The notes beneath the pieces are model-generated. The model made no database searches, was not told the origin of the DNA, and saw nothing but the letters and a program-made list of their open reading frames with translations. From positions 1,356,272 to 1,420,271 of the forward strand of contig MNCI01008581.1 of the NCBI GenBank assembly GCA_015680685.1: 64,000 bases of DNA. Reading direction: 5' to 3'. Positions within the stretch are counted from its first letter, which is position 1, and each line of letters opens with the position of its first letter. The stretch is from Gnetum montanum (lineage: Eukaryota > Streptophyta > Gnetopsida > Gnetales > Gnetaceae). Position numbers and translations under genes: made by a program. This document shows, piece after piece, positions 1-11,393 of this stretch.

Positions 1-200
1 TAAGAGAAGTTACATTCAAACTCAAAGACAAGGTTCTCTATTGAAATTCCATGCATGTACCACAACAAACTAAGTTCCAAACATTATAGGAAGGACCTTA
101 TATCATACACTTAAATTTTTCCTTCTTGGGCTATGATAATTTACCATCCAATAAGCTCTTAAAAGCACATGCTAGTTAACATCCAATAACTTAAATCATT
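1..200 (+). pseudogene. Ty3/Gypsy integrase C-terminal tail, element A
   Basis: The first 200 bases align by eye with the end of the element B integrase at about 31380-31560. They share the basic stretch followed by DKVL, then a P-H-V-P-like turn, then the segment where the GPY/F module of Ty3 integrases lies. This module follows the catalytic core and helps bind DNA and choose target sites. Only the tail is visible because the rest of pol lies left of the window. The reading frame is broken, so this is a relic. The assignment rests on collinearity with B, which continues through the spacer, the extra ORF and the LTR. Confidence 0.7.
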
Positions 201-1191
201 CATGGACTTCCAGGTAACTAGTCATCATACTAACACCTTAGGTCAAGAACAATGTTAGTTCATTTTTCAAATCTCCTCCTCCCAACTGAATCATGGAGGA
301 GATATCTATCTACCATAATATCTTAATGAGGATGAAAGGATTTTTCTTCTTTTATTTATTTTGCATCCTTACTAATATTTTTTCATTTTATTTATATTTG
401 ACTAAGTATTTTATATATTTTATTTTTCTAATTATTTTCTTATTATTTTCATATAGTATTAATTGAAATCTCTAATTTTGTTCCATGGCTATTGCAAACT
501 TTGGAACTTGTTGAACACATCTATCAAGTTATGATTTAATATTTAGGCAAACTTTATCTTTTGGTTTTTCTCTCTACTAATAATCTATTAGGTTTTTTGG
601 TGGTATTAGGCAATAAGTTTATGACATCTATCCATTTCATCTGTCTCATGTAGAGTTCTACATTATGAGAATATGAAGGCTCTTTTACATCAAAACTAAA
701 GGTAGCATATGGTCTTGTTACTTAACAAATTGGAAAAGGTCCGAGTGGAATTGGAAAAGGATATGGCCTCAAGGGGATTTGTTGTGTTCTTTCGCCAATT
801 TTCTTCTTAAGTTCCATAGCTTCTCATGGGTATATCATCACTCCTACTATCAACCATCAAAGGAAGTATGTCTCTGTACAGTGTAGGTTTTGATTAAAAA
901 AATAGAAATTCAAAGTACACACCTATGAAAATATCTTTCTCTATAAGCATTGGTTATGGGGCTGGAAAGACATGATATCCATGCCTAAAGGTACCCTCCT
1001 AACTAAGGTCCTAACTACTACTTCTTTTTTCTTCATTTCTTAGAGTGGTGGTTATCCTCTATGGTTGTTGTAGGCTCATGATGGTAGGAGATGAGAAATA
1101 CATTAATATGAGGTCACTATCATTAGAATGGGCTTAGTCAAGACTTGAAACAAACTAGTATTGAATCATCTTAATCATGCATTTCACTAAG

Positions 1192-1430
1192 GATACCATG
1201 TGACCATGATTTGGATTTTTTCTCTACCATTTTTTTTCTACCATTCTTACACTCCATTTTCTCTCATCTCACTACCTCATACTATGGTCAATTAATAGTT
1301 TTGTTTTATAGATACCATGTGATAATGATGTGGATTTTTCCTCTACCATTCTTACACTCCATTTTCTCTCACATCACTACCTCATACTATGGTCAATTAA
1401 TAGTTTTGTTTTATAGTTTTTATAATTTTG
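1192..1430. repeat. Tandem duplication, period about 119 bp
   Basis: GATACCATGTGA at 1192 recurs as GATACCATGTGATAATG at 1311. The following text (TGGATTTTT, TCTACCATTCTTACACTCC, the block ending GTTTTATAG) repeats with few changes. Two copies are present. Element B does not show the duplication at the matching place, so it arose in this copy. It creates the repetitive 99-residue reading frame at 1211-1510, which is not a real gene. Confidence 0.85.
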
Positions 1431-1854
1431 AGTCAATTTATTACATGGGTATGGTGTTTAAATTGAATAGGCATTCATTATATGGGTTGCATATGGACTT
1501 CTTATTATGAGTTTATGAAAGGACATATTAGGCATAAGCTTGCTTTGGGAAGGATCCACTTGCATATCTTGTGATTTCCTTCAAGTTCAACTCCCTAACC
1601 ATAAGCCTCATCATGATCTTAATCATCTTGATAGCTTGCACCATTAAGTTTTCCTCTACTTTTTTAGATGGAACATCTTCCAATTACTCATCCTACATGA
1701 TCACAATGATCCAATTTCTTGAATTCATATCCTTAACAATGTTTTTGCTATGCTTTCTTAGCTTTTTGGCTTCAATTTGGCTCTTGTTTTGACTCTAAAA
1801 TTGTTCAAAATTCCTTAACATCTTAAGTTGAAAAATAGCTAGAAATAGTTGTGT

Positions 1855-1945
1855 CGACACATCCTCATTAATGTAGCCAGACTAGTCAACATAGCCTTGT
1901 CGACATGGCATAAAATTCTATATATATGCATGATTATTAGCTCAT
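1855..1945 (+). promoter_or_regulatory. LTR-U3-like module before the extra ORF, element A
   Basis: A cluster of CTAGTCAACATAGCC and TTGTCGACATGGC type words is followed by an A/T-rich TATA-like run (CTATATATATG). It matches in position and wording the better preserved module at 33128-33245 of element B, which in turn matches the U3 of the family LTR. It lies about 450 bases before the extra ORF. Promoter activity is inferred. Confidence 0.4.
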
Positions 1946-4897
1946 TTTTCACTTATTTTTTTAGATATGCGAGGATTTTTTGCATTTTTTAGATCCCAGA
2001 GCCTTTCAAGAGCCATTACTTAATAATTGTTTATCTATTTTCATCTATTCTTCAATCCTTGAGCTACTAGAGGTATGCTTTATGTTGTAGGGATGTTAAA
2101 CACTATGTTTTTATAGAAAAATGTTTGGAAATTTTTCTAACATCCCATGAATAAAATATTAAAATAATATCAAATTAATGATCATAAGAGTTAATATCAA
2201 CACTCAACCTCTATTAAAGCATGAATAAAATAATATCATACATGTGCAATTAATGAATAAGGACTTGATGCTAAAATCCTAACTTTTGACCAATAATCTT
2301 AACCTAATCGAACTAAGAAAGGTATACAAATAAAAAAAATTATATCTAAATAACTAACCCGAGGTTATATTTGTGATCAAAGATAATACCTAAATGATGA
2401 CCACATGTGGGAGGGTCATCATAACCTAGGCAGAAATGTCCATGTGTTGGAAGGGCAAAACAACAACAACTGTAATAGTAATTGAAAGAGTAAGAAGCTG
2501 ATGCCAACCATGCTATTGGGTCCCTACATGAGGATATTGACGTGGAGTCTATCTACTAGATTTCCATAGCAGAAATGAGGTAATCTAGGCAAGATAAAGT
2601 TCTAAGATAGTGATCCAATCTTAAGATCATGCTCATAGAGGCCTACCTAGAGAAGGTCTGTACCAAATAAATTCAAAGTTCCATCCTAAAGGAACTAATT
2701 TTATACCTTTCCTAGAGTTTGCACTAGAAGAAGTCAAAACACAACTACAAGGATTCCATTAGGATCCATTCTCTTCATCAATGGAGAATGGTACATGTAG
2801 GAAATCTATCCTTTCTAGAACAACCAACAAGAGGATGTGATTATTAAGATCAAAGACATCATCACCTTCTATTTGGTTGAACCAATAACAAAGGTCCTTG
2901 GATTACCCAACACCAGGGTGAAGCTAGCAAAGATCTTTACTTAGGTGCACCCAAAAGCTAAGAAAGAGTGGGTTCACTGATTCTATAGAGTGGATCATAA
3001 GGAGTATAGTGACCTAACTAAGGTGGAGTGAGTCTACATTAAGATCATGTTCTATCATCTCAATCCAATGGTGAGATTAAGAAAGATAAGTGTCTTCTCT
3101 GCTAGGGCATGCACAACTCTAAGTAGAAAGTTTTAAGTCAACTTGCCCTAGCTCATGTTCCTTCAAATAAAGAAGCATTTCAAGGAGAATGAGAAGGGAA
3201 GGAAGACACTTTCCTTTTCATGGCTTATTTAAAAAATTTTGCAAAAGGGGAGGGATAGCCTACTACTCCAATAATATGATTCATAAAGCTTGTGCCTGAT
3301 CATGGTAAAAAATGATGAAAGACAAGGTACTTGCTAAGCTTCAAGAGAAGGAACAACTACTATCACCATTAATTGTAGCATTAGAGATGATATTAGAAAT
3401 GTTGATAGATATAGAGAATCATAATTGCAAAAACAAAAAGCATTTGGAGATGGTGGAGTATCTTCGATGTATAGACTATTCATGAGCCATATAAATAAGG
3501 TCACAAGGATCTTAAGCTAGCCAGATGATGAGATGATTCTACTATTCTCTTCATAGAGAAACTAGGAACCCATTCACTTTAATCCTAGTGCTAGAGAAGT
3601 CAATGTATCCATACTAGGACAAGCATTTCTTAAAAATTCTAGGAGTGCAGCAACCTTCTCTATGATGTTGGAAGAATATGAGGGAGTGATAGTCCTAGTT
3701 ATGACACACAAGGACCAAGAGAAAATAGTAGAGATGGTTGCATATAGAATTCAAAAATCTTTGAGCACTCCTATAGCATCTGTCTATGATGTTACTATCA
3801 TTGAATATGTACAAGCATCAAATAGAGTAGGAAGTAGAAGGATGAGTGTAACCTAGCATGAAGAAGTGTTGTAGGAATTGGTGGGAGCTAGGTAATCGAT
3901 TTTGGAAATCTTTGATCTCCTAAAAGATATTTCAGCTACCTAGTTATAGAGGCTAAAGAAAAGGGGCAAGCTATTAATTTTGAATGCATAACTAGAGGAG
4001 GTCATCATTAGTAATTGATGATTGGCCATCGAGATTGTAGAACTCAAAGCTTGCTTGTCAGACCTTGCAATTCTTATGCTAGAGCTCACTAGAGATGAAG
4101 CTTTCTAATAGTTTTAGCAAATATGCCAAGAGGCTAAGAACACAAAAGAGATGATGATCTTTGATGCATCATTATTAGAGGCATTGATGAATTCATCTAG
4201 TCATGGCCTTCAACAAGTTTGCAAAGAAAATCTAGTACTTATCCATGATAATCATTTCCTATGAAATGCTAAGCAACAAAAGGACTAGATGTTTGAATAC
4301 ATTTTCTAGTAGCATGAACAACTTTTCAAGGTAAAGCTTGATTTGAGGAGGCTGGTTGTTAAGAAGAGAAATCTCTTGATGGAGAAGGTTTGTGCCCTTC
4401 ACTAAAAGACTAAAATTGAGATTATTGCCTAAAAAATAAGGCTATGAAATATGAACAAGTTAAAAATCATTAGAAGGAATAGGTTGGGATGCTTAAAGAA
4501 TTTAATGAGAAAGAAATTAAATTAGCAAAGATGAAGGTAAATGAGGCTCTCTAGCAACTCCAACAAAGAGGCAATGTGTGGCAGCCCATGTTTGATGGTC
4601 TTAATGCATACAAACAAGAAGAAATTTGCTTGAAGGCATTGCAAATTAAGAAGATGATAGAATATATGGAGCTTTTCAACCTTTGACATGAAAACTTTGC
4701 AATGCTGATAGTAGGGAGGCCTAGATTAGAATTGAAGAAGAAAGTGGCCAACTCTTACCTCCTCTATGAGGTAGAGTTCAAGCTCCTCAAGGAGACCAAA
4801 AAAGGTTGGAAGTGACCAATGAAGAGCTTGAAGTTCTTAGAAGAAAATTCATTGACCAAAGATTAGTTGTTGAGAACTTGACTAGAAGAATAAGTGA

Positions 4898-6033
4898 TGT
4901 AGGAACACCTCTTTCAATTTCCTTATCTCTTTTCCTACATATGTGTTGTAGGTTTTGGACTTAATAAGATGTCTTGGGAGAAAGGAAGACTTCTTGGTTG
5001 AGAGATGTAGCTAATAGAAGACATATGGGAGCTAGAGGAGATGTCTTGCTCACATAGAAGATTTCTCCCTTGCAAGTGGAGTTTTGATATGAGATGTCTT
5101 TCCAAGGCTAGAGATGGCTCATTCAACTAGGGAAACTTCTAGTGTTATCAATCCTAATTCAAGAAAGACTTGGGGTAAGTTGGAAAAGCATGAAAATTGC
5201 TAAAGAAAAGGTGATAAGACCATGGAAATAACCAAAGAACCTTAAGTTGAGTTGAGGAAATGTTTCTAAGCTTCTTATCTCCTTATTATTCACAATGAGG
5301 GAAGATGTATTATCCAAGATGTCTCCTACTAGGAGGAGAAATCTTATCCAAGAAGGAGATGTCTTGTTCACATAGAATATGTCTTCCTTGCAAGTTGAGT
5401 TTTGACATGAGACATATTTCCAAGGCTAGAGATGACTCATTTGATACGGGAAACTTCCAAAGTTGTCCATTCTAATTTGAGAAAGAATCAAGGTAAGTTG
5501 GAAAAGGATGAAAATAGCTAGAGAGAAGGTGAAAAGACCATGAAAACAATTGAAGAACCTCAAGTTGAGTTGAGGGAAGGTTTCTAGGTTTCTTATCTCC
5601 TTATTATTCATAAATGTTAATGTAATTTAAAAATTGTGGATACTATAAGTAAAAAAGAGAATTCTTAAGTGTGGAGAGCTAGCAAGAGAGGGTGTGAGAG
5701 AACATTGAGTGAGTGTATATGTGATTGTAGCTCCCAGGGTTAATTGTATCTTACTTGTGAGTTGAGATCTTAGTCCAATATGTAGGAGAGATTTTTTATA
5801 GGTTATGTCTTGAATTGAGAACATTTATTAAGTGGTTTTAGAGTATCATGCTCTACAATATTATTTGAGTGTGAGAGGCTTGATGTTTTGTGGGTTTTGG
5901 AAATCCTGTTGTAATCTTGTAATTCAATAATTAAAGCTAGCTAGTTTTCTTATTTTCTAGCAACTAATTTATCTTTTAATAATATCTAGATTTAGTATTT
6001 GAAGGTGATTTAATTATGAAGTAAACCTACTCC
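4898..6033. mobile_element. Inserted LTR-like element (probable solo LTR), flanked by a direct repeat
   Basis: Inserted into the extra ORF of A. AATAAGTGA stands at 4889-4897 and again at 6034-6042; elements B and C run straight through this site, which gives an empty-site comparison. The insert starts TGTAGG and ends CCTACTCC(A). Its last 400 bases have the T-rich, GTAATCTTGTAATTC-like look of a plant LTR R/U5 region, so a solo LTR is my first choice. The apparent target duplication is 8-9 bp, longer than the usual 5 bp for LTR elements, so a Mutator-like non-autonomous element is the alternative. It contains no coding sequence and carries an internal ~325 bp duplication. Confidence 0.55.
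5040..5612. repeat. Internal duplication inside the inserted element, period about 325 bp
   Basis: The block from GGAGATGTCTTGCTCACATAG through CTTCTTATCTCCTTATTATTCA (about 5040-5292) recurs at about 5365-5610 with moderate divergence. The short open frames on the minus strand at 5159-5371 and 5426-5611 are two readings of the same repeat and are not genes. Confidence 0.85.
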
Positions 6034-6603
6034 AATAAGTGACTACTAAGAGCTATAGAATCTCATCTATACATTCAACTTTGAATGTAAACAATTTGCA
6101 ACTTAGTTTTTCAACTGAAAGGAAATGTTTCCCACACTGTCATGTCCATGGGATATACTAGCACCATCTCATCTAGGTGAAGTAGCTTGGACCATTCATA
6201 ACCCATGGGGCAAGAAGGAAAAGGTAAAGATACTTCTAGATACCTTCTAACTATTGGTAGTGACAGCAACAATGGTAGGGCAAGCTAGGTCTTCGTAGAT
6301 TAGGGACATGATAAAGGATCCTCCATACCATAAGAGCCTCCACCTTTAGACATGGTGTGAAGACTTCATCTTGTTTCTATCCATATAAAAGGCACCTACC
6401 AATTTTTGTCAAAAGTGTTCAAATTCTTTATAAATTACACCAATTTTGTATCCACATAAATTATATGTCAAAATTATGCTTAAGAGTTATTTTGTTTTTT
6501 TCTTATAGTTAGTTAGTTAATTTCATAATTTTCTTAAATTTTGTAAGAAATTCAATCCTATTTTGTTCACTCAAGGATGAGTTTTCAGCTTGTTGTAGGT
6601 GTA

Positions 6604-7481
6604 TGATGAAGTGTTAATAAATTGGTGCTATCAATGCATTCCTATTGACATAGCCTCATTGATGCATCTCCATCGATGCATTCCAAGATGCATTGGTGCA
6701 TTTGCATCAATGCTAATATTTTCAAAGTTGATATAAACATGCATTGCAATCACATTTATAACACCATTGGTCACTTCCTTAGCCAAACTCTTGTAGTTTA
6801 CTTCCATAGGACTTAGTGAGATTTCCCTTGAAGTGCCTATAGCATGGATTGAATTGATTGTATGGAATTTTATTCAAGTGTAATATGTACCTGGACACAG
6901 TTGCATAAACATAAATAAAATTTAGATTCTTTATCTCCATTTTAGAACTTGGATTAGCTTAAGTTTACTTTCAAGCATTTTACCTTACATGTGGTTTACT
7001 TTTTTGTACTCAAGTATTTAATATTTTATTTGATAAGTAACCTGAGTACAATCATCTTGAGCATAATATACTAATATTTGATAATCCCAACAGTGAATAC
7101 TTGGTATGCCTAATAGTAAACACTTGGTAATCCAATTTTGTTAGTATATGCTCAAGGTGTGCACAGAAAGTGGGAATGGATGCTCCACATTTAGTTATTC
7201 ATTTATTAAAGTTTAATATTTCAATCAATTTCTTATTTAACATGTTTAAAGATAAAAAGTATAAAATTATAAACATAAATATCATACAACTCAATCACAC
7301 TTAGCCATATAGAAGAAGTTAACACAAATAATGATTGGGAAGACAACGATCAGTAATTGCACATTTTTATTATTTAGGACATAGGCCATTTAGGTAGAAG
7401 GCATCCATGAAGTTTGACTGGATCACACATTTACACTTGTGATTGATATGATTAGATGTAGGGAATACTCACTACTTGTCA
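6604..7481 (+). mobile_element. 3' LTR of element A (878 bp)
   Basis: Starts TGATGAA right after a purine-rich GTAGGTGTA tract (polypurine tract position) and ends CTTGTCA. It aligns along its length with the LTRs at 24727-25659 and 36773-37635, whose ends are T(A/G)ATGAG and CTCATCA, so the family termini form a 7-base inverted repeat. It keeps the U3 cluster of CATTGATGCATC-like words at about 6630-6720. It abuts, with no spacer, a reverse transcriptase relic on the other strand, marking the insertion edge. Confidence 0.8.
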
Positions 7482-8260
7482 GAAAGCATTTTTTAAGAGT
7501 GACATTTTTAAGGTCCTAAAAGTGAATGCACATGCGAATGCCACCATTCTTTTTGAGAACCACAATTATGTTAGAGATTCAATCATTATAATCAACAAGA
7601 CAGATTCATCCAACATTATAGAGTTTAGTTATTTTTTCCTTTATAATGGGAGCTACACTAGGACAACTTTTCCTAACCTTTTGCTTGATAGGTTTATAAC
7701 CTTCTCCTATGATGATGTTGTGTTACATAAGCTTTGGATCTAGACTAGACATTTCACTATATCCTCAAGTGAAAATAATTGAATGCTTTGGAAATATTGC
7801 GAAGATGGACTTCCTAAGGTCTTTAGAAAGGAGAGCATTAAGCTGAAGAGTATTTTGTTCACCCTTATAACTTCGTATCGTAATGTCAATTAGTTGATCA
7901 TTTATTAAATGAGGCTCTTGAGCAACAAAAGAGAGGTTTGATTGAGATATAAGTTCACCCTTTGTAACATCTAAAAAGATACAATAGAAATTAGATTTGA
8001 TATTAACTCATGAAAAGAGGGATCTAGAGTCTTACCTACCTATCCTGTAGGGTAACTAAATATCAGGGATTGAAGTAGAGCCTCTAGATAGATAGCCATG
8101 TTCACTTGGACCAAAATCAAAAGGTCAAATTTACCATATAAGTGAAAACATTAAAATTTAAGCTAAGTGATGTCAAAAGCTAGTGGATGTTAAATGTTCC
8201 ATGATGTTCATTATTTCTAAGTTATAAAAGAAATGGAAAAGGAAAAGTTAGTGTTGGTAC
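7482..8260 (-). pseudogene. Ty3/Gypsy reverse transcriptase N-terminus and linker, element D
   Basis: Read on the minus strand, 7750-7482 gives the start of a Gypsy RT: a KNGG-I-C-C-like strand corresponding to the K-N-G-K-x-R-x-C motif near the fingers. Upstream (7750-8150) lies the protease-RT linker also seen in E (51240-50820) and F (40538-40000). The RT stops abruptly at 7482, where the LTR of element A begins. E shows the same sequence uninterrupted around 50598-50610, so A jumped into this RT. The catalytic half of D's RT is expected left of A, outside the window. Multiple frameshifts and stops. Confidence 0.65.
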
Positions 8261-8514
8261 ATTTTGGCCATTTCATGGAACAGTAAGACTCATCGTAAAC
8301 ATTATTGTAAGAGTGGGAGAATGTAAATGTGTTATTTCATACCATTGGTACTAGATGTAGGGGTGACAATTGAACTTGGGTCTATCCTTGAAAAGATGAG
8401 TGGGTTGGGGTTATAAATGAGGCTAGAAGTACTAGCATCGATTTGTAGAAATACCTCTCATTCAATGTTGTCCTACCTTTCTAATTTTTGGTACATTTAG
8501 GCCATTTAATGGAG
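8254..8514. repeat. Pair of 27 bp direct repeats, 234 bp apart
   Basis: TTGGTACATTTTGGCCATTT at 8254 and TTGGTACATTTAGGCCATTT at 8488, each followed by (C/A)ATGGA(A/G). They lie at the left edge of the extra block, so they may be terminal repeats or a duplicated binding site. There is no other support. Confidence 0.6.
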
Positions 8515-8837
8515 CAATGAAGGTCATTACTAAGAGAAATTGGCTATATGGAAAATAAGATTCATACGCATGCAAATATAATTATGATTTGCTTTCACAT
8601 GATTGAGTGGATAAGAAACTGTCACTATCATGATGTTGTCCAAAATATTTAGGGCATGGGTGTCCATTATTGCTTACTCCATAATTGATTTAGGACTTAG
8701 CATGTCAAAAGCAAGTGTGACCCAAAATGACGTATTGGTGGGGAAAACAAAGAATACTAGGAACAATCATGTTGAATCAGCTGCTACACACAATAGTCCA
8801 AAAAGGTTAAAAAAAGGATACTATGATTTTAAATAAA

Positions 8838-9190
8838 GGTGAAATAGATACCGTAGCACCTTTTGTGTCTCTCAAATAGGTAGTGATAAGGTTTGGAAGA
8901 ATAGTTAATTGAAAACAGAAAAAAGTTTTGAATATGGAGAAATGTCAATTTGTTGAGGTAGAGCTTCAAAGGATACAAAAGGAACTCCCAGAGCTAAAGA
9001 AGCAACTTGATTCCATAGAGTATGAAAAGGAAAAAGCACAAAAGGAGCTTGATCAAATGAAAAGATTGGTTGGAGTTGGAAATAGCTCGGGTGGTAGAAA
9101 AATAGGTACTGCAAGACTCAGAATTAGCAAGGGTGAGAGTCAAGGGGATGGAGAAAGGTGCAACTGATGATGAAGCCAAGATCCGGGGAA
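8838..9190 (+). pseudogene. WEB-family (WEAK CHLOROPLAST MOVEMENT UNDER BLUE LIGHT-like) gene fragment
   Basis: The frame starting at 8838 reads GEIDTVAPFVSLK, then a broken stretch matching the family's F-G-x-I-V-(W) segment, then from 8928 a coiled coil with IQKELPELKKQL and KELDQMKRLV. After a frameshift near 9095 it continues QDSELARVRVKGMEKG. From memory these are hallmark stretches of the plant WEB1/WEL coiled-coil family (DUF827), which supports chloroplast photorelocation through actin. In-frame TAG and TGA stops (the second where the family has Trp) plus the frameshift make it a pseudogene. Only the N-terminal quarter of a normal protein is present. The 8710-8830 stretch may be more of the same gene but is less convincing. 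Confidence 0.7.
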
Positions 9191-9422
9191 ATTCGTTATC
9201 GGTAGATCAATGTTGTAATAGTGGGCAACAAAGAAGAATCCTCCATTTCAATTAGATAGTTGAACGGTCGACCTCGGATCCTACAAAAAATGGATTTTGG
9301 ATATTCTAGATATTAGCAAAAACCTGTTGCTGGTGCTTGAATGGATTTTAGTGGAAATACTTTAGGTAGAGCTTGTAAGAATGCAAGAGAAACCCTGTTC
9401 TCTGCTTCTTGAAGCTTAAAGG

Positions 9423-9645
9423 ACACTCAACTTATTTTCTTCTGACGGCCTCGAAATGCAGTTCTACATCCTTTTGTAGGCTCCTAGTTTTGGCACAGCC
9501 GTTGAGAATGGTTGCAATGGTGTAATCGTTGGGGTTCATTTGCACTTGCTACATCCAAGGAAGAATGCCAAAACCCTTGCTCACGCAATTGTTGGCAACA
9601 CAAACAGAACCTAGATAGTATAGGTGTGTAGCAAATTTATGGGCC
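9423..9645 (-). pseudogene. Pentatricopeptide repeat (PPR, PLS-type) gene fragment
   Basis: On the minus strand the frame reads QMNPNDYTIATILNGCAK, then a short spacer and V-E-L-H, which is the usual PPR pattern (P-N/D-x-x-T-x-x-x-(V/I)-L-x-A/G-C-A, then G-x-x-(L/I/V)-H). Upstream residues GSVCVANNCVSK resemble the end of the previous repeat. PPR proteins bind RNA in plastids and mitochondria, but this is about two motifs with in-frame stops and cannot be functional. It lies 230 bases from the WEB-like fragment on the opposite strand. The minus strand of 9645-9900 may contain further decayed repeats, which I could not prove. Confidence 0.55.
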
Positions 9646-9980
9646 TCCATCGATGACATCGTGCTCATGGACAACAATGACGGTGCTTTCACCATGGCAT
9701 GGGCAAGATGCGCCAGGGCATGTGCACTGCTAGAAGGTCTACGGTTCTCAGCAGCATTTTATTGGCCATGATTGAAGGTGACGGTGAAGAGGGCGACAAC
9801 ATCCTGCAATCTAGACAGCCCTGCCAGACTACATTCTTCAGCACAACCGCCATGCCGAAACTGCTTCATCGACATCAAATTTTCTTTTAATTTTAGCTGC
9901 AAGGGTTTGTGAAAAATAGGCATTATTTTCAAAAACAAAGCGGACCTCGAATCCTCGTGAGCCTGCCATCGCCAATAGCG

Positions 9981-10165
9981 ATCGTTGGAGCCCTAGACGA
10001 TGAAGAGGACGACAACGACACTAGCACAACACGCGGTCGTGGCGGTTAGAAGAGGGGGCCTCCGAAAACAGCACTGTGTACAGAAAACGTAGAACTGAAA
10101 CGACTTGAGGAAATCAAGCAAGAAAAATTAGCCAGTCCCAATATCAACAACAATCATGGTGGCTA
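9981..10165 (+). pseudogene. Unassigned acidic/basic ORF fragment
   Basis: One frame stays readable for about 60 codons, with an acidic DDEEDDND run, a TRGRGG stretch (possible AT-hook-like or RGG-type basic patch) and a charged helix ELKRLEEIKQEKL, with a single in-frame TAG in the middle. The local G+C content is higher than in the surroundings. I do not recognise the protein. It could be part of a transposon ORF or a host-gene fragment carried with the WEB-like and PPR-like pieces. Confidence 0.3.
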
Positions 10166-10341
10166 GAAGCATTCCTGCAAGACTGTAGCAGCGAAGGATT
10201 TGGGAACGTCTGGTTGCTAGAGGTAAAAGAGGGAGAAGAAGCACATGACATAATATCAAATTGTCATCCTTGTATTGACCCTGATTTTATTTTAAAAAGA
10301 AAAAGGTTTTATTAATTGATACCATGCCCAAAGTTATAACA

Positions 10342-11174
10342 TAAAAAAAATGTTAATACGGGCATAAAGTCACAATTTAAGTTTTAATAATAATCTATAT
10401 GGAAAGGTTATAGGGAATTTATTGGATAAACACTTGGCCACCATAGCTTTTATTTTCTATAGTGGTAACTTTTTGTGAAAGTTGTAACTTCCTAGCCTTA
10501 ATCCCATGATGTTTGTAACCACTACAAAGGACACTTGTTAGTTGCAGCTTTTTTATCTCTTTGGTGGTTACAACTACCCAAGATTTTTTGTAACTTACCT
10601 AACTTGTTGGGCAAGTAATCTTTTAACTTGTTGGCCAAGTTACTTGGGAGAGAAGTTAGGTAAGATATTTTTGAATATGTAACTACCTTTGAACCCTATA
10701 AAAAGGCTTTAGGGGTCAAGGAAAAAAGGAGGGAGGATTTTTTTTGGAAGGAAGATCACACTTTTGAGAAGACATTGGGATCACACTTGGGCTCTCACTT
10801 GGAGACACACTTTGCGTCTTGGGAGAAGAGCATTTGTAAAGAAGAANCATAGAAATTTCTATTAAAATTTTGCCATATAAGTGCTTGCGTTTAAAAGCCT
10901 TAAGAGCATTTTAGTAGTAAATTGTTATTGTGCAGCATATAGGAACTTCTATTGGGATTGTTGTAAGAGAGCCTCTGCTTGTAGCCATGTCGTTGAACAA
11001 TTTAGTACTTAAGAGGGTTTAGAAAATCTTTGGTATTTTGATGGAACCAGAATAGCTTCTTTTTATCTTTAAGTGAATTTCTGTATTATTTCAATTAGAA
11101 ATTGTCAAGTCTTTCGAAGGTTCTATTGAATGCAATCATTGACATCTATTATCTAGCCAAAATGGGGTCTCGTA
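10342..11174 (+). mobile_element. LTR-like fragment with TATA box
   Basis: No coding sequence. The stretch starts near TGTTAATACGGGC, contains several inverted words built on GTAACTT / AAGTTAC (10450-10670), a clear TATAAAAA box at 10697-10704 followed by a purine-rich leader, and then a T-rich run. This is how a plant LTR (U3, TATA, R) looks. No partner LTR or primer-binding site is visible because an assembly gap follows. There is a single N at 10847. Confidence 0.4.
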
Positions 11175-11393
11175 NNNNNNNNNNNNNNNNNNNNNNNNNN
11201 NNNNNNNNNNNNNNNNNNNNNNNNNNNNNNNNNNNNNNNNNNNNNNNNNNNNNNNNNNNNNNNNNNNNNNNNNNNNNNNNNNNNNNNNNNNNNNNNNNNN
11301 NNNNNNNNNNNNNNNNNNNNNNNNNNNNNNNNNNNNNNNNNNNNNNNNNNNNNNNNNNNNNNNNNNNNNNNNNNNNNNNNNNNNNNNNNNNNN
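11175..11393. other. Assembly gap (219 Ns)
   Basis: Run of N with no sequence information. Any reading frame spanning it (for example 11102-11443) is meaningless. Confidence 0.99.

Larger units (their letters stand above)
200..2390 (+). other. Non-coding spacer between integrase and the extra ORF, element A
   Basis: About 2.2 kb with no convincing coding sequence. It is collinear with 31560-33680 of element B, with shared blocks such as the pyrimidine stretch near 265-290 and the CAAGGGGATT block near 770, so it is part of the element and not host DNA. It holds a tandem duplication at 1192-1430 and a promoter-like module near 1855-1945. Short ORFs here (1211-1510, 1571-1792) have no counterpart in B and look accidental. 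Confidence 0.6.
2390..6380 (+). pseudogene. Sense extra ORF after pol, element A (interrupted)
   Basis: Relic of a long ORF lying between integrase and the 3' LTR and reading with pol. It is collinear with 33679-36513 of B and 22410-24500 of C. The first third matches the globular region of B (near 2830-3230, including a leucine- and lysine-rich stretch around 3150-3230). The rest is rich in E, K, L and Q in heptad-like spacing, suggesting a coiled coil. Frames change often and TAG stops are common. A 1.1 kb insertion at 4898-6033 splits it, and the ORF resumes at ACTACTAAG. Sense extra ORFs are known from Tat/Athila elements. The function is unknown and I do not assign one. Confidence 0.6.

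Noticed and set aside
1211-1510. 99-residue plus-strand ORF with repeated phenylalanine/serine-rich text
   Set aside because: It is the translation of the 119 bp tandem duplication and has no counterpart in element B.
8905-9179. Two minus-strand ORFs overlapping the WEB-like fragment
   Set aside because: The plus strand matches a known coiled-coil family over more than 100 residues. The minus frames are shadows.
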